Positions 18,888 to 28,359 of a stretch of DNA of 64,000 bases are shown one piece after another. Below the pieces are notes generated by a model. It searched no databases. It was not told the origin of the DNA and saw nothing but the letters and a program-made list of their open reading frames with translations. The position numbers and the translations under genes are program-made. The DNA is from Chromobacterium sp. ATCC 53434. Lineage in GTDB: Bacteria; Pseudomonadota; Gammaproteobacteria; Burkholderiales; Chromobacteriaceae. The stretch lies in NCBI RefSeq assembly GCF_002848345.1, contig NZ_CP025429.1:1-64000 (forward strand). The letters run 5' to 3'. Within the stretch, counting starts at the first letter, position 1. Each line of letters starts with the position of its first letter.

Positions 18888-21800
18888 ATGAAATTAATAA
18901 AAGAGATTATATTAATTTTCTATATTTTCACGGTGGTAAATTTCTCTTATGCCGCACGTATCGAATCGGCTGCATGTCATAAAGCTATGGTCGGTGTTTT
19001 AAGAAATTGCAATCGCCCATTTTGTGTTATGGAGAATGATGGAATTCCTGCCGGATTAGATGTGGACATGTTAAATGAAGTATTAATTGGAAGTGATTTG
19101 CCAATTCTATTTCGAACCTACCCAACATTAAAGCTCATGCGGCATGCTTTTGCATCAGGTGATATCAACATTATCCCTCACGTAGCCTTCCATATCGAAA
19201 AATTCAATGCATGGTTCTCATCTCCTTATACATATCAACGAGTTGTATTGGTTTCAAAAGAGAAAAAAAAGGAACTTATCGAACAAATTCAGGATGGACA
19301 TGAAATAGGCGTATCGGGATCTCCATTTTTATTAGATTATTTTTCCAAGACTTTTCCAAAAGCCAAAATAAGGTATTATGGTAGTGTCTTGCAGGGTGCT
19401 CAGGCCGTTGTGTCTGGAAAGTTAGCAATATTAGTATCTCTTGAAAGCATGATCCAAAGTACTGGTGCTGAATTGCCATCAGTGAGTGGTGAGCTTTATA
19501 TCCGCCCTATGCTTATTTCTGGCTTTTCAGCTGAGAGATATTCTATACCAATTCGTTTCGCAGTTTCATCAAATTGTAAATTACTGCAGAATACAATACA
19601 GCATGGACTAGATGTAATCTCTACTGATAGGCTGGCCCAAATACAATCAAGGTGGTTAATTCAGAGAAAAGGGCCGCCTGAGAAATTCCTATCTAGCATT
19701 GATAAGCGTTGGTTTGAAAAACATGGCTTCATTCGTGTAGGCTTGATGAACGAGTCATTTCCCTATGATAGAGTTGATACACAAGGACGCTGGGTTGGTG
19801 TGGCGGCCACTTTGTTAATTCCATTTTTTAGAAATTTTAATATCCCATACAAAATTATTTTGCTACCAAAAAATATAGACGTAGTTCAAGCTATGAACGC
19901 TTCAAATTTGGATATCGTTGTAGCAACTCCCTATTCTCCAAAGCTGTTTGATAAGGCAATTATAAGCATTCCCTATGATACGGTTGCTTGGGGTTTGGTT
20001 CGGTCTACAAAGAGAAATAAGTCAGGAGTAATTTCGGGCCAACTGATGCACTTTCCAGCCGTTGACTATCATGGATTTCATCTGCCGAAAATAATATTAA
20101 AAACAGAAACGACAGAACAAAGTCTTCAGGCTTTGTCAACTGGGAAAGCAGATATGGCAGCAGTTAGCATTGAGGCCGCATCAAAATTCTTGCTATCCAA
20201 TCATGCTGGAAATTTATATCTAGATGAGAGTGTGGTTTGGAATGAAAAACTGGTTCTAGCTATTCCATTTCGTGCAAAAATTTTGGCAAAAAATTTAAAT
20301 TACTACATGTCTGCCCAATCGACAGATTTTTTGGATTACTTACATAAATATCAACACGTAATAAATATCAAAAATGGGTATGATATTAAAGATGTCGCAT
20401 TATATATTTCCGTACCTAGTGTTATTTTTGTTGTTATCATTCTGGCATTAATATGGGTTAATTACAGAGTGACAGGATTTCGTAATGAAGCTAAAAAAGA
20501 AGCGGTGCAGGCAATGCATCATTTTACACTGGCAGATTTAGAAAGCAAAAATAAGACCGATTTTCTTGCAGCTATTGGCCATGAGGTTAGAACTCCCATG
20601 ACCGGGGTGTTGGGGACGTTGAGTTTGCTAAGGCATTCTACATTGACCTCTGAACAAAAGCGGCAGTTGGATATTGCTACGCATTCCACTGAATTATTGC
20701 AAGGAAAGTTAAATGAGTTGCTAGATTTTTCAAAATTGGAATCAAATTCGGTTGTTCTGAAGTCAGAGTTAATCAATCTTGCCGCTGTCGTTGATAATTC
20801 GGTGGCGCTATTTCAAGCTGAAGCCAAGAAAAAGCAATTGGCACTGTTTTCGTTATGGGATCCTGGGGTTAGTTATTATTGTTATGGCGATGAAGCGTGC
20901 ATTATGCAAATAACTTCTAACTTAGTTAGTAATGCTATAAAATTTACTATGACTGGTGAGATTGTGGTTAGAACAATAGTTGCTTCCAAAAATAATTTCA
21001 GGATAGTAGTTACTGATACAGGAGCGGGGATGACGGAGGCTTTTCAGAGTAAGTTATTTACTTTTTATAGCCGAGAAAATCCAGAGAAAGGGGGCGTTGG
21101 ATTGGGACTTGCCATTACAAGAAAGTTAGCAAGAAAGATGGGGGGGGATATTGAGGTTTACAGTAAGCTAAACAAGGGATCAATGTTTGATGTGGCGCTA
21201 CCGCTCGGCCCTTTGAAAGGGCATGAAAAATTCACAGAGCAAGCATCGATATTGTTACATGATTTTCGGGTTTTTGTCCATATTCGTCATGAAATTTTAA
21301 GGGAATACGTTGAAAAATGGCTTTTCCATTGCAATGCTAAAATTGTCACGGTGCCACCGGCTGACATCTCTATCAGTGATGTGTCGGATATTGTGATATT
21401 GGGCATAAAAACATCACTAATTCCTCGGTCTGATTTTAGTTGCGCCCGATTAATGGAGGCATTGGCAATCAGTATAGGTAAGCTAGAAAATTCAATAATA
21501 CCTCCTCATTTGACTAAGTTTCTGAACATTGGGAGAGGGAGAAAAGTATTACTTGTTGATGATGATGCTATTTGTAGAAAAATAATTCAGGAGCAAGTAA
21601 TGTTGTTAGGATTTGTTGTGCGCGCCGAAGAAAGTGGCTATGCGGCACTTACCGCATGGAGAGAAGAGATCTTTGATCTAACTTTAATGGATTTGAAACT
21701 TGGAGACATACATGGCTATCAGTTGGCACGTAAAATAAGAGCTACCGATAACTGGATTAATTACCCATGCTGTTTCTGCATATTATCTGCCTACTCAGAG

Positions 21801-21917
21801 AATAAAGAACGTGAACGTTATATTGAAGAGGGGTTTGCAGGGTTCATACAAAAGCCCTGCACCGTGGAGCAGTTGGCTGATTTATTACCATCCTACATGT
21901 TGCATGCTGGACGATAA
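18888..21917 (+). CDS. BvgS/EvgS-like hybrid sensor histidine kinase
   Basis: This is a 1009-residue inner-membrane protein. A signal/anchor segment (LIKEIILIFYIFTVVNFSYA) is followed by two periplasmic SBP_bac_3-type Venus-flytrap domains (about 25-250 and 255-490) and a membrane helix (SVIFVVIILALIWVN). Then come HisKA with AAIGHEVRTPMTGVLG (His565), HATPase with SNAIKFTMTGEIVVRT and GVGLGLAITRKLARKMGG, and a receiver with LLVDDDA and LMDLKLGD (Asp935) and IQKPC. No PAS and no Hpt domain is seen, unlike BvgS. No partner response regulator is nearby. ATG 18888 is preferred because it starts the signal peptide; 18867 is also possible. GC is clearly lower than the core. Confidence 0.92.
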   Translation: MKLIKEIILIFYIFTVVNFSYAARIESAACHKAMVGVLRNCNRPFCVMENDGIPAGLDVDMLNEVLIGSDLPILFRTYPTLKLMRHAFASGDINIIPHVAFHIEKFNAWFSSPYTYQRVVLVSKEKKKELIEQIQDGHEIGVSGSPFLLDYFSKTFPKAKIRYYGSVLQGAQAVVSGKLAILVSLESMIQSTGAELPSVSGELYIRPMLISGFSAERYSIPIRFAVSSNCKLLQNTIQHGLDVISTDRLAQIQSRWLIQRKGPPEKFLSSIDKRWFEKHGFIRVGLMNESFPYDRVDTQGRWVGVAATLLIPFFRNFNIPYKIILLPKNIDVVQAMNASNLDIVVATPYSPKLFDKAIISIPYDTVAWGLVRSTKRNKSGVISGQLMHFPAVDYHGFHLPKIILKTETTEQSLQALSTGKADMAAVSIEAASKFLLSNHAGNLYLDESVVWNEKLVLAIPFRAKILAKNLNYYMSAQSTDFLDYLHKYQHVINIKNGYDIKDVALYISVPSVIFVVIILALIWVNYRVTGFRNEAKKEAVQAMHHFTLADLESKNKTDFLAAIGHEVRTPMTGVLGTLSLLRHSTLTSEQKRQLDIATHSTELLQGKLNELLDFSKLESNSVVLKSELINLAAVVDNSVALFQAEAKKKQLALFSLWDPGVSYYCYGDEACIMQITSNLVSNAIKFTMTGEIVVRTIVASKNNFRIVVTDTGAGMTEAFQSKLFTFYSRENPEKGGVGLGLAITRKLARKMGGDIEVYSKLNKGSMFDVALPLGPLKGHEKFTEQASILLHDFRVFVHIRHEILREYVEKWLFHCNAKIVTVPPADISISDVSDIVILGIKTSLIPRSDFSCARLMEALAISIGKLENSIIPPHLTKFLNIGRGRKVLLVDDDAICRKIIQEQVMLLGFVVRAEESGYAALTAWREEIFDLTLMDLKLGDIHGYQLARKIRATDNWINYPCCFCILSAYSENKERERYIEEGFAGFIQKPCTVEQLADLLPSYMLHAGR

Positions 21918-22306
21918 TCTGAGTAAATGCGCTGGAAATTTATCCTGGTTTCGCGGAGGCTCCCTCACTTGAGAGAATGGAGCTATGAGCTGATGCGTAT
22001 AACGGGCGTACCCCCTTGGCTGGCGTAACGCCTGAAGCCATAGCCGAGTCGTTTGCGTCCCAATGGCAGCGTATCGAGGGGCTGGAGCAACGTGGGGCTG
22101 CCAATTTTTGGAAGGCCGCACTTTGAGATGCGCTGCCCAAGATGGCTTGCCGTTCGACGCGTCGGGTGTGGTTGGCGTGGATGAGGCCACCGCTAGGCGT
22201 GGTGAATTCTTGTCAATCTATCGGTAATATCGATGGATATTAATTTATAACTGGGTTAAATTCCGATCATAATGTGCGTGTTTGAATATCACTGTGTAGG
22301 ATGATC
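21918..22306. other. Stretch with decayed coding sequence
   Basis: Between the kinase and the PACE pseudogene, one plus-strand frame shows protein-like text (EAIAESFASQWQRIEGLEQ near 22030-22090) interrupted by stops. It looks like the tail of a lost gene. I cannot name it. The final ~100 bp are AT-rich and could hold the PACE promoter. Confidence 0.35.
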
Positions 22307-22742
22307 ATGAACGAAGCACATCATAAAAGCATATGGGAACGAATCGGCCACGCCGTATTGTTCGAATCGTGTGCACTGCTGCTATTGGTAGGCTTGGGCA
22401 CGTGGGTGACCGATTTGGGGGTCGAGCACATGGGTGCGCTGGCGCTGATGATGGCGACAGTGGCCATGCTGTGGAATATGGTTTTCAACGCTCTGTTTGA
22501 ACGTGCGGAGCGGGCGTTCGGCTGGCGGCGCGGCAGCGGGCTGCGTTGTCTGCATGCTCGAGGGCGGCCTGATCATTGCGCTGGTGCCGCTGGCCGCGTG
22601 GTGGCTGGAGATCGGCTATTTGCAGGCATTCTGGGTGGATTTGGCTTTCTTCGCCTTCTTCCTGCCGTATACCTATGCATTCAACTGGCTCTACGACCAT
22701 ATGAGGGCCTGCTATGGGCGCAAGTGGGTGGCTTGGGCGTAA
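22307..22742 (+). pseudogene. PACE-family (AceI-like) efflux transporter, frameshifted
   Basis: Two bacterial transmembrane-pair repeats typical of PACE proton-coupled biocide exporters are present. The first frame has ERIGHAVLFESCALLLLVGL, MGALALMMATVAMLWNMVFN and FERAERAFGWRR. The second half is in another frame (LEGGLIIALVPLAAWWLEIG, LAFFAFFLPYTYAFNWLYDH) and stops at 22742. The break is near 22545-22560, where a few bases between LRCLHA and LEGGLI seem deleted. The start at 22307 has AGGA six bases upstream. As it stands a full four-helix protein cannot be made. Confidence 0.8.
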
Positions 22743-22928
22743 AAGCAGGTGGCCTGGGGCGAGCCGACTGTTGAAGTCGAATGCGTCTCTCCACAACACT
22801 GGGGCGTGGCTGGGTGGCTAGCGAGATTTTTCGACCAGTTTGCGCGCCAGAGTCCGTAGCTGGTCCAGTGGACTGCCCCGGCTCCTGTAGGCAATTCTGC
22901 CCTATGATTTGGAACGTCCCGGATTATA

Positions 22929-24165
22929 GGGCATCTCGAATAACCCAAGCTTTTCAGCAAGCCTAACAACAGCATGACGCTTGCGGCCATATTCGGATCG
23001 TTTTCTGCAACGGATCACCGCTCAACGCAGCGATTCAGCCCATTTCGGGCGTCAGAAGGCCACGATTCCGGCTTTCCGGAGGAACACCAAGCGCTTTAGG
23101 TTGTAACAGGTCGCCATCATCGTCAGCGCAAAGTTCGCGCGCGGTTGGCCAATTGTGCGGACCAACTTGCCTCCCATCTGATCAATCATGGCGAACACGT
23201 GTTCGACACGGGCACGAACCTTGGCGATGCGGTGGTTGCGCTGCTGCTGGCACTCGGACAGCGGCTTGTTGGCGTGCCCCTTTCGCTGAATCCGATTCCG
23301 AAATCTGTCTTGGGCAAGCTGCGCTCCACGGGCCTCGGACGGATAGCCTCGGTCGGCGTAAACATCCCGGCTTGTATTGCTGGTATCGAAGACGTTGTCG
23401 AAATGCTGGCTGTCATGCGTACTGGCCGTATCAGTTTTGAACTTGCGGATCAGCTTGTATTTGTTGTCGACGTTCACCGACAGTTTGTAGCCAAAGTAGG
23501 ATTTGCCGTGCTTTTTGGTCCAGCTGGCATCCTGGTCCTTCTGGCGCCGCTTCGCGGGTTTCCAATCGGCCGGCGTTGCGCCCTGATCGAGCAGCATCTT
23601 CTCGTCGCTGCTGTTGTGCTGCTTCGGCGCTGGCACCAACGTCGCGTCGATGATTTGGCCGCCGCGCGCGATATAGCCTTGCTTGAGCAATTGTGCTGAC
23701 ACGCCATCGAACAGTGCACGGGCCCCGGTTTCGCCGATCCGATTCTCGAAGGTCCAAATCGTGGTGCGGTCAGGGATGTTGACCGCCTGGCCCAGCCCAC
23801 AGAAACGCTGATAACTCATCCGGTCGAGCAGTTGATACTCCATTTGTTCATCGGACAGGTTGTACAGCCGCTTGAGGACCAGAATCCGCACCATCGTTTC
23901 GGTCGGAAACGGCGGGCGGCCGCCCTGCTGGCTGACTGGCCGAGGCGCGACCCGATCGACCTCGGCCGCCAAGGCGGCAAAGTTGATGTGCTTCTCGATC
24001 TCGACCAGAGGGTCGCCCAGGTGGTCGATCTTCTGCCGGTGGTGGTCGGCGGCGAACAGGTCTTTCTTGATGGCGTTGCGTGGTTTCATCGGGCTCAAGC
24101 TCGGCAAGAGTCTGGACGGTATAATTTTACCAGCTGAGGGCACCCCGGGGTTTTTCGAGGTGCCC
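22929..24165 (-). mobile_element. IS5-family element, GGGCACCTCGAAAAACCC type
   Basis: The left end GGGCATCTCGAATAACCC (22929) and the right end, reading inward GGGCACCTCGAAAAACCCC, form an imperfect inverted repeat. A second copy starts at 63719 on the other strand and runs off the window. A hybrid 5' end is at 44785 and a decayed 3' part at about 57980-58490. The insertion truncates the DUF2235 gene. Confidence 0.9.
23052..24089 (-). CDS. IS5-family transposase
   Basis: This 345-residue intact transposase starts at MKPRNAIKKDLFAADHHRQK (24089); upstream in-frame codons belong to the IS end. Motifs include GGRPPFPTETMVRILVLKRL, IPDRTTIWTFENRIGE, GGQIIDATLVPAPKQHN, DVYADRGYPSEARGAQL and KVRARVEHVFAMIDQMGG, giving the IS5-type DDE set. 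It ends FLRKAGIVAF. Confidence 0.92.
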   Translation of the reverse strand: MKPRNAIKKDLFAADHHRQKIDHLGDPLVEIEKHINFAALAAEVDRVAPRPVSQQGGRPPFPTETMVRILVLKRLYNLSDEQMEYQLLDRMSYQRFCGLGQAVNIPDRTTIWTFENRIGETGARALFDGVSAQLLKQGYIARGGQIIDATLVPAPKQHNSSDEKMLLDQGATPADWKPAKRRQKDQDASWTKKHGKSYFGYKLSVNVDNKYKLIRKFKTDTASTHDSQHFDNVFDTSNTSRDVYADRGYPSEARGAQLAQDRFRNRIQRKGHANKPLSECQQQRNHRIAKVRARVEHVFAMIDQMGGKLVRTIGQPRANFALTMMATCYNLKRLVFLRKAGIVAF

Positions 24166-25167
24166 ATAAGAGTGGAAAATATTGAGAAGCTTATCTTTAT
24201 TTTCAGGCGTAAACTCCTGCAGGATATTCCTATCCATTTCTTTAAGTGATTTCAATCCAACACCGGCTTTTATCGCTTCTAAGTACATTTTTCGCAATGG
24301 TATCTTAGTTAATTTCAGATTCCTACCTTGTTCATTTGGATAATATCCACCACCTACGTCAGAATGCACGCCAGGGTAAACGACTTCTTCACTATTTTCC
24401 GGGTATCGATTTTTATACTCAATTGAATCTAATGGAAACGCACGTCTAACTTCATGCGCTGATACAATGTGAACACACCGTTTCACTTCAGATGGGACTC
24501 TGATTTCACTTGCCCAATTCTTATGCAATGCTGGCCCACCGACTGATGCAACCGTATCAAAAATACCAAGGAATCCAATCTCAAGCGGAACCGGCACTCC
24601 GTAAAAGTCTAATTTATAGACTAGCTGCCCTTTTTTATTTATATCAGATTTTTCTTTTATAATTCTATTGACAAAAGCTCTTGACAAGGTCGCTCCTCGT
24701 GAAAATCCAATAACATTCACCCTTACAATTTCAATGTTCAACATGGTATTGGAGTATTTTTCCCCAAGTGTCTTTTCTATGTAGAGCATCGCATCTTTTA
24801 AGCGCATTTCGCCGCCTTTTCCAAAACCTGCTCCCATTGTCCCTCCCTTGTCTGCGCCAACTTCTGGGTTGTCTTTTGGTATATATTCAGTTCCCAATCC
24901 TGCTATATACCTGGGGAAAAATTCTTTTTCATGATCATTGTATGCCGCCAAAAATAATCTAGCCACATTGGATTTGTTATTTGGCGACACATCGTTATTG
25001 TTCATAGTGCCATCAAAGAATAAGGTAAATTTAGGGAAGAATTTTGGTGGCGTTATCTCTTGCAGAGCATTACCAAATTCACCCGATACTCTTGCCATTT
25101 TTGCAGTGGCATGGGCTTTGTCTAGCTCTGCATCACCAGTGTATTCTCCTGCTTGCCTTAACGTCAT
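24166..25167 (-). pseudogene. DUF2235 alpha/beta-hydrolase (T6SS phospholipase-like), 3'-truncated
   Basis: From ATG 25167 about 334 residues of a DUF2235 protein remain. LFFDGTMNN (50-57) is followed by the nucleophile elbow VIGFSRGATLSRAFVN (Ser156), GIFDTVASVGGPA (Asp204), VHIVSAHEVRRAFPLD and GVHSDVGGGY (His268). The Ser-Asp-His arrangement is that of Tle1-type lipases, which are often type VI secretion effectors. The frame runs into the IS5 end at 24165 and stops at 24127 with foreign residues. Core residues survive, so a shortened enzyme might still be made. No VgrG, PAAR or immunity gene is visible beside it. Confidence 0.82.
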
Positions 25168-25544
25168 CTGTCACCCTTTTAAGAAATCGTAATCGCTAGA
25201 ATACTTCAGTGCTACATAATCTATTCTGAACCACCTTTATTTTGTGGAAGCTATTTTTCTTGAGTCTGGCCGCTATCGCAGCTTGGTTGAGCTTTGTTGC
25301 ATAAGCCAGTTAAGCCCGCTTCCACTAACCCGAGTAGAGGCTTATCCCATTCGTATCATCTGCGGTACGCCCAACTCAATAAAACGATTCAGGATCGATG
25401 TGCTAAATTCAAGTTCTGCCACTTGCCGGTAAAGTTCCGAGACATGACGAACTTTTGAATTGATCCAATTCTATGAACGGCTGGTAGTTTGATTTTCAAA
25501 TCATCTCGGGTGTTATCTATGCATGCACGTTGGTCTCCTCAATA
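25168..25544. other. Intergenic stretch with IS end fragment
   Basis: No gene was recognised. GAGCTTTGTTGCATAAGCC near 25290 resembles the terminal sequence of the IS903-like remnants (TTATGCAACAAAGC), so part is IS debris. The region follows the start of the DUF2235 gene (its promoter side) and ends at IS630 copy B. Confidence 0.4.
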
Positions 25545-26666
25545 TTAATCCGGCAGTAATAATCCGTACAGATTGTATACTTCCGGCATGGAAAAAATCG
25601 ATGTGCGCAAGCTTGAACTGGCCGCCCGTGAGCAGCTGAGGCGTACCGCTATCCGGATGTACAAGCGAGGCCGGTCTCAAGCCAGTATTGCCGAAGAACT
25701 CGGGCTGCGCCGCCCCACCATTTCCGCCTGGGTGGTGCGTGAGGCAGCACTAGGTGCGCAGGGATTCAAAGAACAGAAGCGCGGTCGCGCCGAAGGCACC
25801 GGCCGTCGGCTGACCGAGGCGCAGGAAGCCCGGATCAAGCAGGACATCGTGGATCGCACGCCAGACCAGATGAAGCTGAGGTTTGCCCTGTGGAGTGCTC
25901 AGGCGGTCAAGGCTGTAATCAAGCAGATGTTTCTGATCGATCTGCCGATCCGTACTGTCCGTCTGTACTTGGCCCGCTGGGGCTTTACGCCGCAGCGCCC
26001 GCTCAAACGCGCTTATGAGCAGCGACCGGCAGCAGTCGAGAAATGGCTCAAGGAGGAATACCCGGCTATCGTCGCGCGTGCCAAAGCGGAAATGGCTGAA
26101 ATCAGCTGGGGCGACGAATCGGCGGTGTCGAGTGTTGAGCACTTTCCGCGTGGCTACGCCCCAAAAGGCCAAACCCCAGTTCTGGTGTTATCCCAATCGA
26201 AAAGAGCGCGCATCAACTTGATTTCGGCCATTACCAACCAAGGCAAGATGCGCTTCATGCTGTACCGGGAGACCTTGACGGCCCGGGTGCTGATCAAGTT
26301 TCTGATGCGGCTGATCCGTGATGCTGGCGGCAAGAAGGTGTTCTTGATCCTCGACAACTTGCGCGTGCATCACAGCAAGCTGGTGCAAGCATGGTTGGAG
26401 GAGGAAGAGAACAAGAAGGCGATTGAGTTGTTCTTCCTGCCCAGCTACTCACCGGAACTGAACCCGGATGAATACTTGAACGGCGACCTGAAGGCCAGAA
26501 TGAGCGCAGGTGAGCCGGTTCGATCAGACGGTCAACTTCAAGGGAAAGTGCTGTCCCATTTACGCTCATTGCAGAAGCAGCCGGCCAGAATCCGGTCGTA
26601 CTTCCGGCATGAAAAAATCCGCTACGCGGCATGAGCTTTCTGTACGGTATTTGACTGCCGGATTAA
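25545..26666 (+). mobile_element. IS630-family element, copy B
   Basis: The element is 1122 bp, beginning TTAATCCGGCAGT and ending ACTGCCGGATTAA, with TA on both sides (25543-25544 and 26667-26668). By eye it is identical to copies C, D and E. Confidence 0.95.
25588..26634 (+). CDS. IS630-family transposase (copy B)
   Basis: This 348-residue protein is identical to the copy A product at 11605, with all three DDE motif blocks intact. It appears functional. Confidence 0.95.
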   Translation: MEKIDVRKLELAAREQLRRTAIRMYKRGRSQASIAEELGLRRPTISAWVVREAALGAQGFKEQKRGRAEGTGRRLTEAQEARIKQDIVDRTPDQMKLRFALWSAQAVKAVIKQMFLIDLPIRTVRLYLARWGFTPQRPLKRAYEQRPAAVEKWLKEEYPAIVARAKAEMAEISWGDESAVSSVEHFPRGYAPKGQTPVLVLSQSKRARINLISAITNQGKMRFMLYRETLTARVLIKFLMRLIRDAGGKKVFLILDNLRVHHSKLVQAWLEEEENKKAIELFFLPSYSPELNPDEYLNGDLKARMSAGEPVRSDGQLQGKVLSHLRSLQKQPARIRSYFRHEKIRYAA

Positions 26667-27123
26667 TAGTATCAAACAGAGCTGCGTAGCTCCTTCCAAG
26701 GTTCATTAGAGATGGAAAGATGCTCAGACTGTGACCGACATATCCCAGGATTGTCAACATGCGTAAAGCCTCGTGATCTGACAGCGGCCATCAAAGTGGA
26801 GGGCTGTCAAATCGGGGCTTCCACACATTATTAATCCGGCAACAATTTACCGTACAGAAACACTATTGTAGATCAATAAGTTAGGCAAAGATTCGGTACG
26901 AAATTTAGCTGCCGGAGTCATAGCAAGGGCGATTTCATCGGGCGCTTTTTAAGAATTATCTGATAATCTTAAAATATTGTTTGCTCGACGACAGTTATTA
27001 TTAGCATTCACATCTCTGTATGCGTTGCGGAAGCTTCAGGCAATAAAAATTTAGAAGTGAAAATTCGCGCCACTATATGTGCATATACCGTAATTATTGC
27101 TGTTCGAGGTCAATGGAGGATTA
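26667..27123. other. Non-coding stretch with decayed IS481 end
   Basis: At about 26775-26815 GTGATCTGACAGCGGCC and GAGGGCTGTCAAATC resemble the right end of the IS481 copies. An ATTAATCCGGCAAC block near 26830 resembles an IS630 end with changes. The rest is AT-rich, lies upstream of the holin-like gene and shows no coding frame. Confidence 0.45.
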
Positions 27124-27429
27124 ATGCTTGTTTTAAAACCTAGCGGTACGCAAATTCTTACTTGGGTGTTAATCGGTGGTTTTTCAGCATGGGGCGGTAT
27201 TGTCCGATATATCATAGATGTTCAAGAAAAACAGCGAAGCTGGAATCTGTTCGATATTTTGAGTCAGGTAATTATATCTGGATTTACTGGCCTTCTCGGT
27301 GGATTACTTGGCTTTGAGAATGCTAAAAGCTATTACTTCACGCTGGCCATCGCAGGTTTATGCGGCACTATGGGTAATACGGCGCTAAATTACATTCGCA
27401 AAAGATTTTTATCTAACCCTATTAGGTGA
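27124..27429 (+). CDS. Holin-like small membrane protein
   Basis: This 101-residue protein starts at ATG 27124 with a strong GGAGGA six bases upstream. Three hydrophobic stretches are seen: ILTWVLIGGFSAWGGIVRYI, SQVIISGFTGLLGGLLGF and YFTLAIAGLCGTMGNTALNY. The pattern and length resemble superfamily III/LydA-type phage holins. No endolysin, spanin or other phage gene is nearby, so it may be an orphan export pore or phage debris. Family assignment is moderate. Confidence 0.5.
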   Translation: MLVLKPSGTQILTWVLIGGFSAWGGIVRYIIDVQEKQRSWNLFDILSQVIISGFTGLLGGLLGFENAKSYYFTLAIAGLCGTMGNTALNYIRKRFLSNPIR

Positions 27430-27445
27430 ATTAGGTTAAGAACCG

Positions 27446-27546
27446 CTAACAAAACCTCAGGCTATAGTTTTTAATTTTCTGAATTTATCACGTACGCCAT
27501 TGTGCTAGATCAGTGACTTACTGATGATAGTCGGAGGTTTTGTTAG
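27446..27546. mobile_element. 101-bp MITE with IS427-like ends
   Basis: CTAACAAAACCTC at 27446 and the complementary GAGGTTTTGTTAG (one base offset) ending at 27546 match the ends of the IS5 element at 10825-12799. The ~75-bp interior has no coding capacity and differs from that IS. A transposase supplied in trans could mobilise it. Confidence 0.75.
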
Positions 27547-27960
27547 CTACCCTAGGTAAAGATGGTGCTGACGACACCAAAGGCTACCATGAAGCGATTA
27601 TCAAGTGACAAGCATTCCTACTCAGAAAAATGCCAGGTGGTGTAAGGAAAATCGGCTGAATGTTGGAGTCCGTAACGAGGTTATACATACCAGGCACTAT
27701 CTGGGTTACGCGATTTGAAGGCAATGCAGTGGTTACTATCGCCGCAGTCGAATAGAAATCAAGATATACGGCTTTAAGTTGCTTGGTGAGCGAGTGATGG
27801 TAAAAACTTCGTCCGTCAAGCCTCAGAATCCTAAGTACGGGCAGTAATCTTGAACTGCTTCACGCATCTCGGGGCGCTGAAGATGGTACGTCTGCCATAA
27901 ATTCATCTGGAAAAAGAGGTTTTGTATTCTAAAACCAACTTATGCAACAAAGCCATCTGG
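27547..27960 (+). mobile_element. Heavily decayed IS903-like 3' remnant
   Basis: The sequence parallels 12800-13216: GACGACACCAAAGGCTACCA, GAAGCGATTATCAAG and, at the end, TTATGCAACAAAGCC. There are many substitutions and small deletions and no open frame. It begins at the same point of the transposase as the 12800 remnant, directly after a GTTAG terminus. The following ~400 bp (27961-28359) hold no recognisable gene. Confidence 0.7.
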
Positions 27961-28359
27961 CAGCAAAAAAATAGATGAATGATATGAAGATCTACATAAA
28001 TGATGCACCCCGCCAGCTTTTGAATACCCAGTGCGCGGAACACGATACGCTGGTTGCTAAGGGAGGAATTTCTGAGCCAGTCTGCTGCTTGGCTGATGGC
28101 CTCATCATATGAGGTGGTCTAGTTATATGCTATATGAATATGAGCAACGAAATTATGAAAACTATCATGACAAATACTAACCGGTGATCAGTTAATTTGT
28201 CATTAGCCGACTTGGCAGTCAGCAACAATTTGGCAAATCGTGCTGAATTGACTGTCTAATTCATTCAGACTAGCTTGGAAGCGGCTATTTTGTCACAAAT
28301 CCCTGCTAATCCTTAAATTCAGGCACATTAAATTTTGAAAATTATCCGATAGGCAAGAC

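Noticed and set aside
22712..22990. 92-codon minus-strand frame beside the PACE pseudogene
   Set aside because: It runs into an IS5 end and shows no family features. A divergent LysR gene, often found beside PACE genes, was looked for and not seen.
24127..25192. Type VI secretion cluster around the DUF2235 gene
   Set aside because: No VgrG, PAAR, Hcp or structural tss gene is present nearby, so only a lone effector-like gene is claimed.
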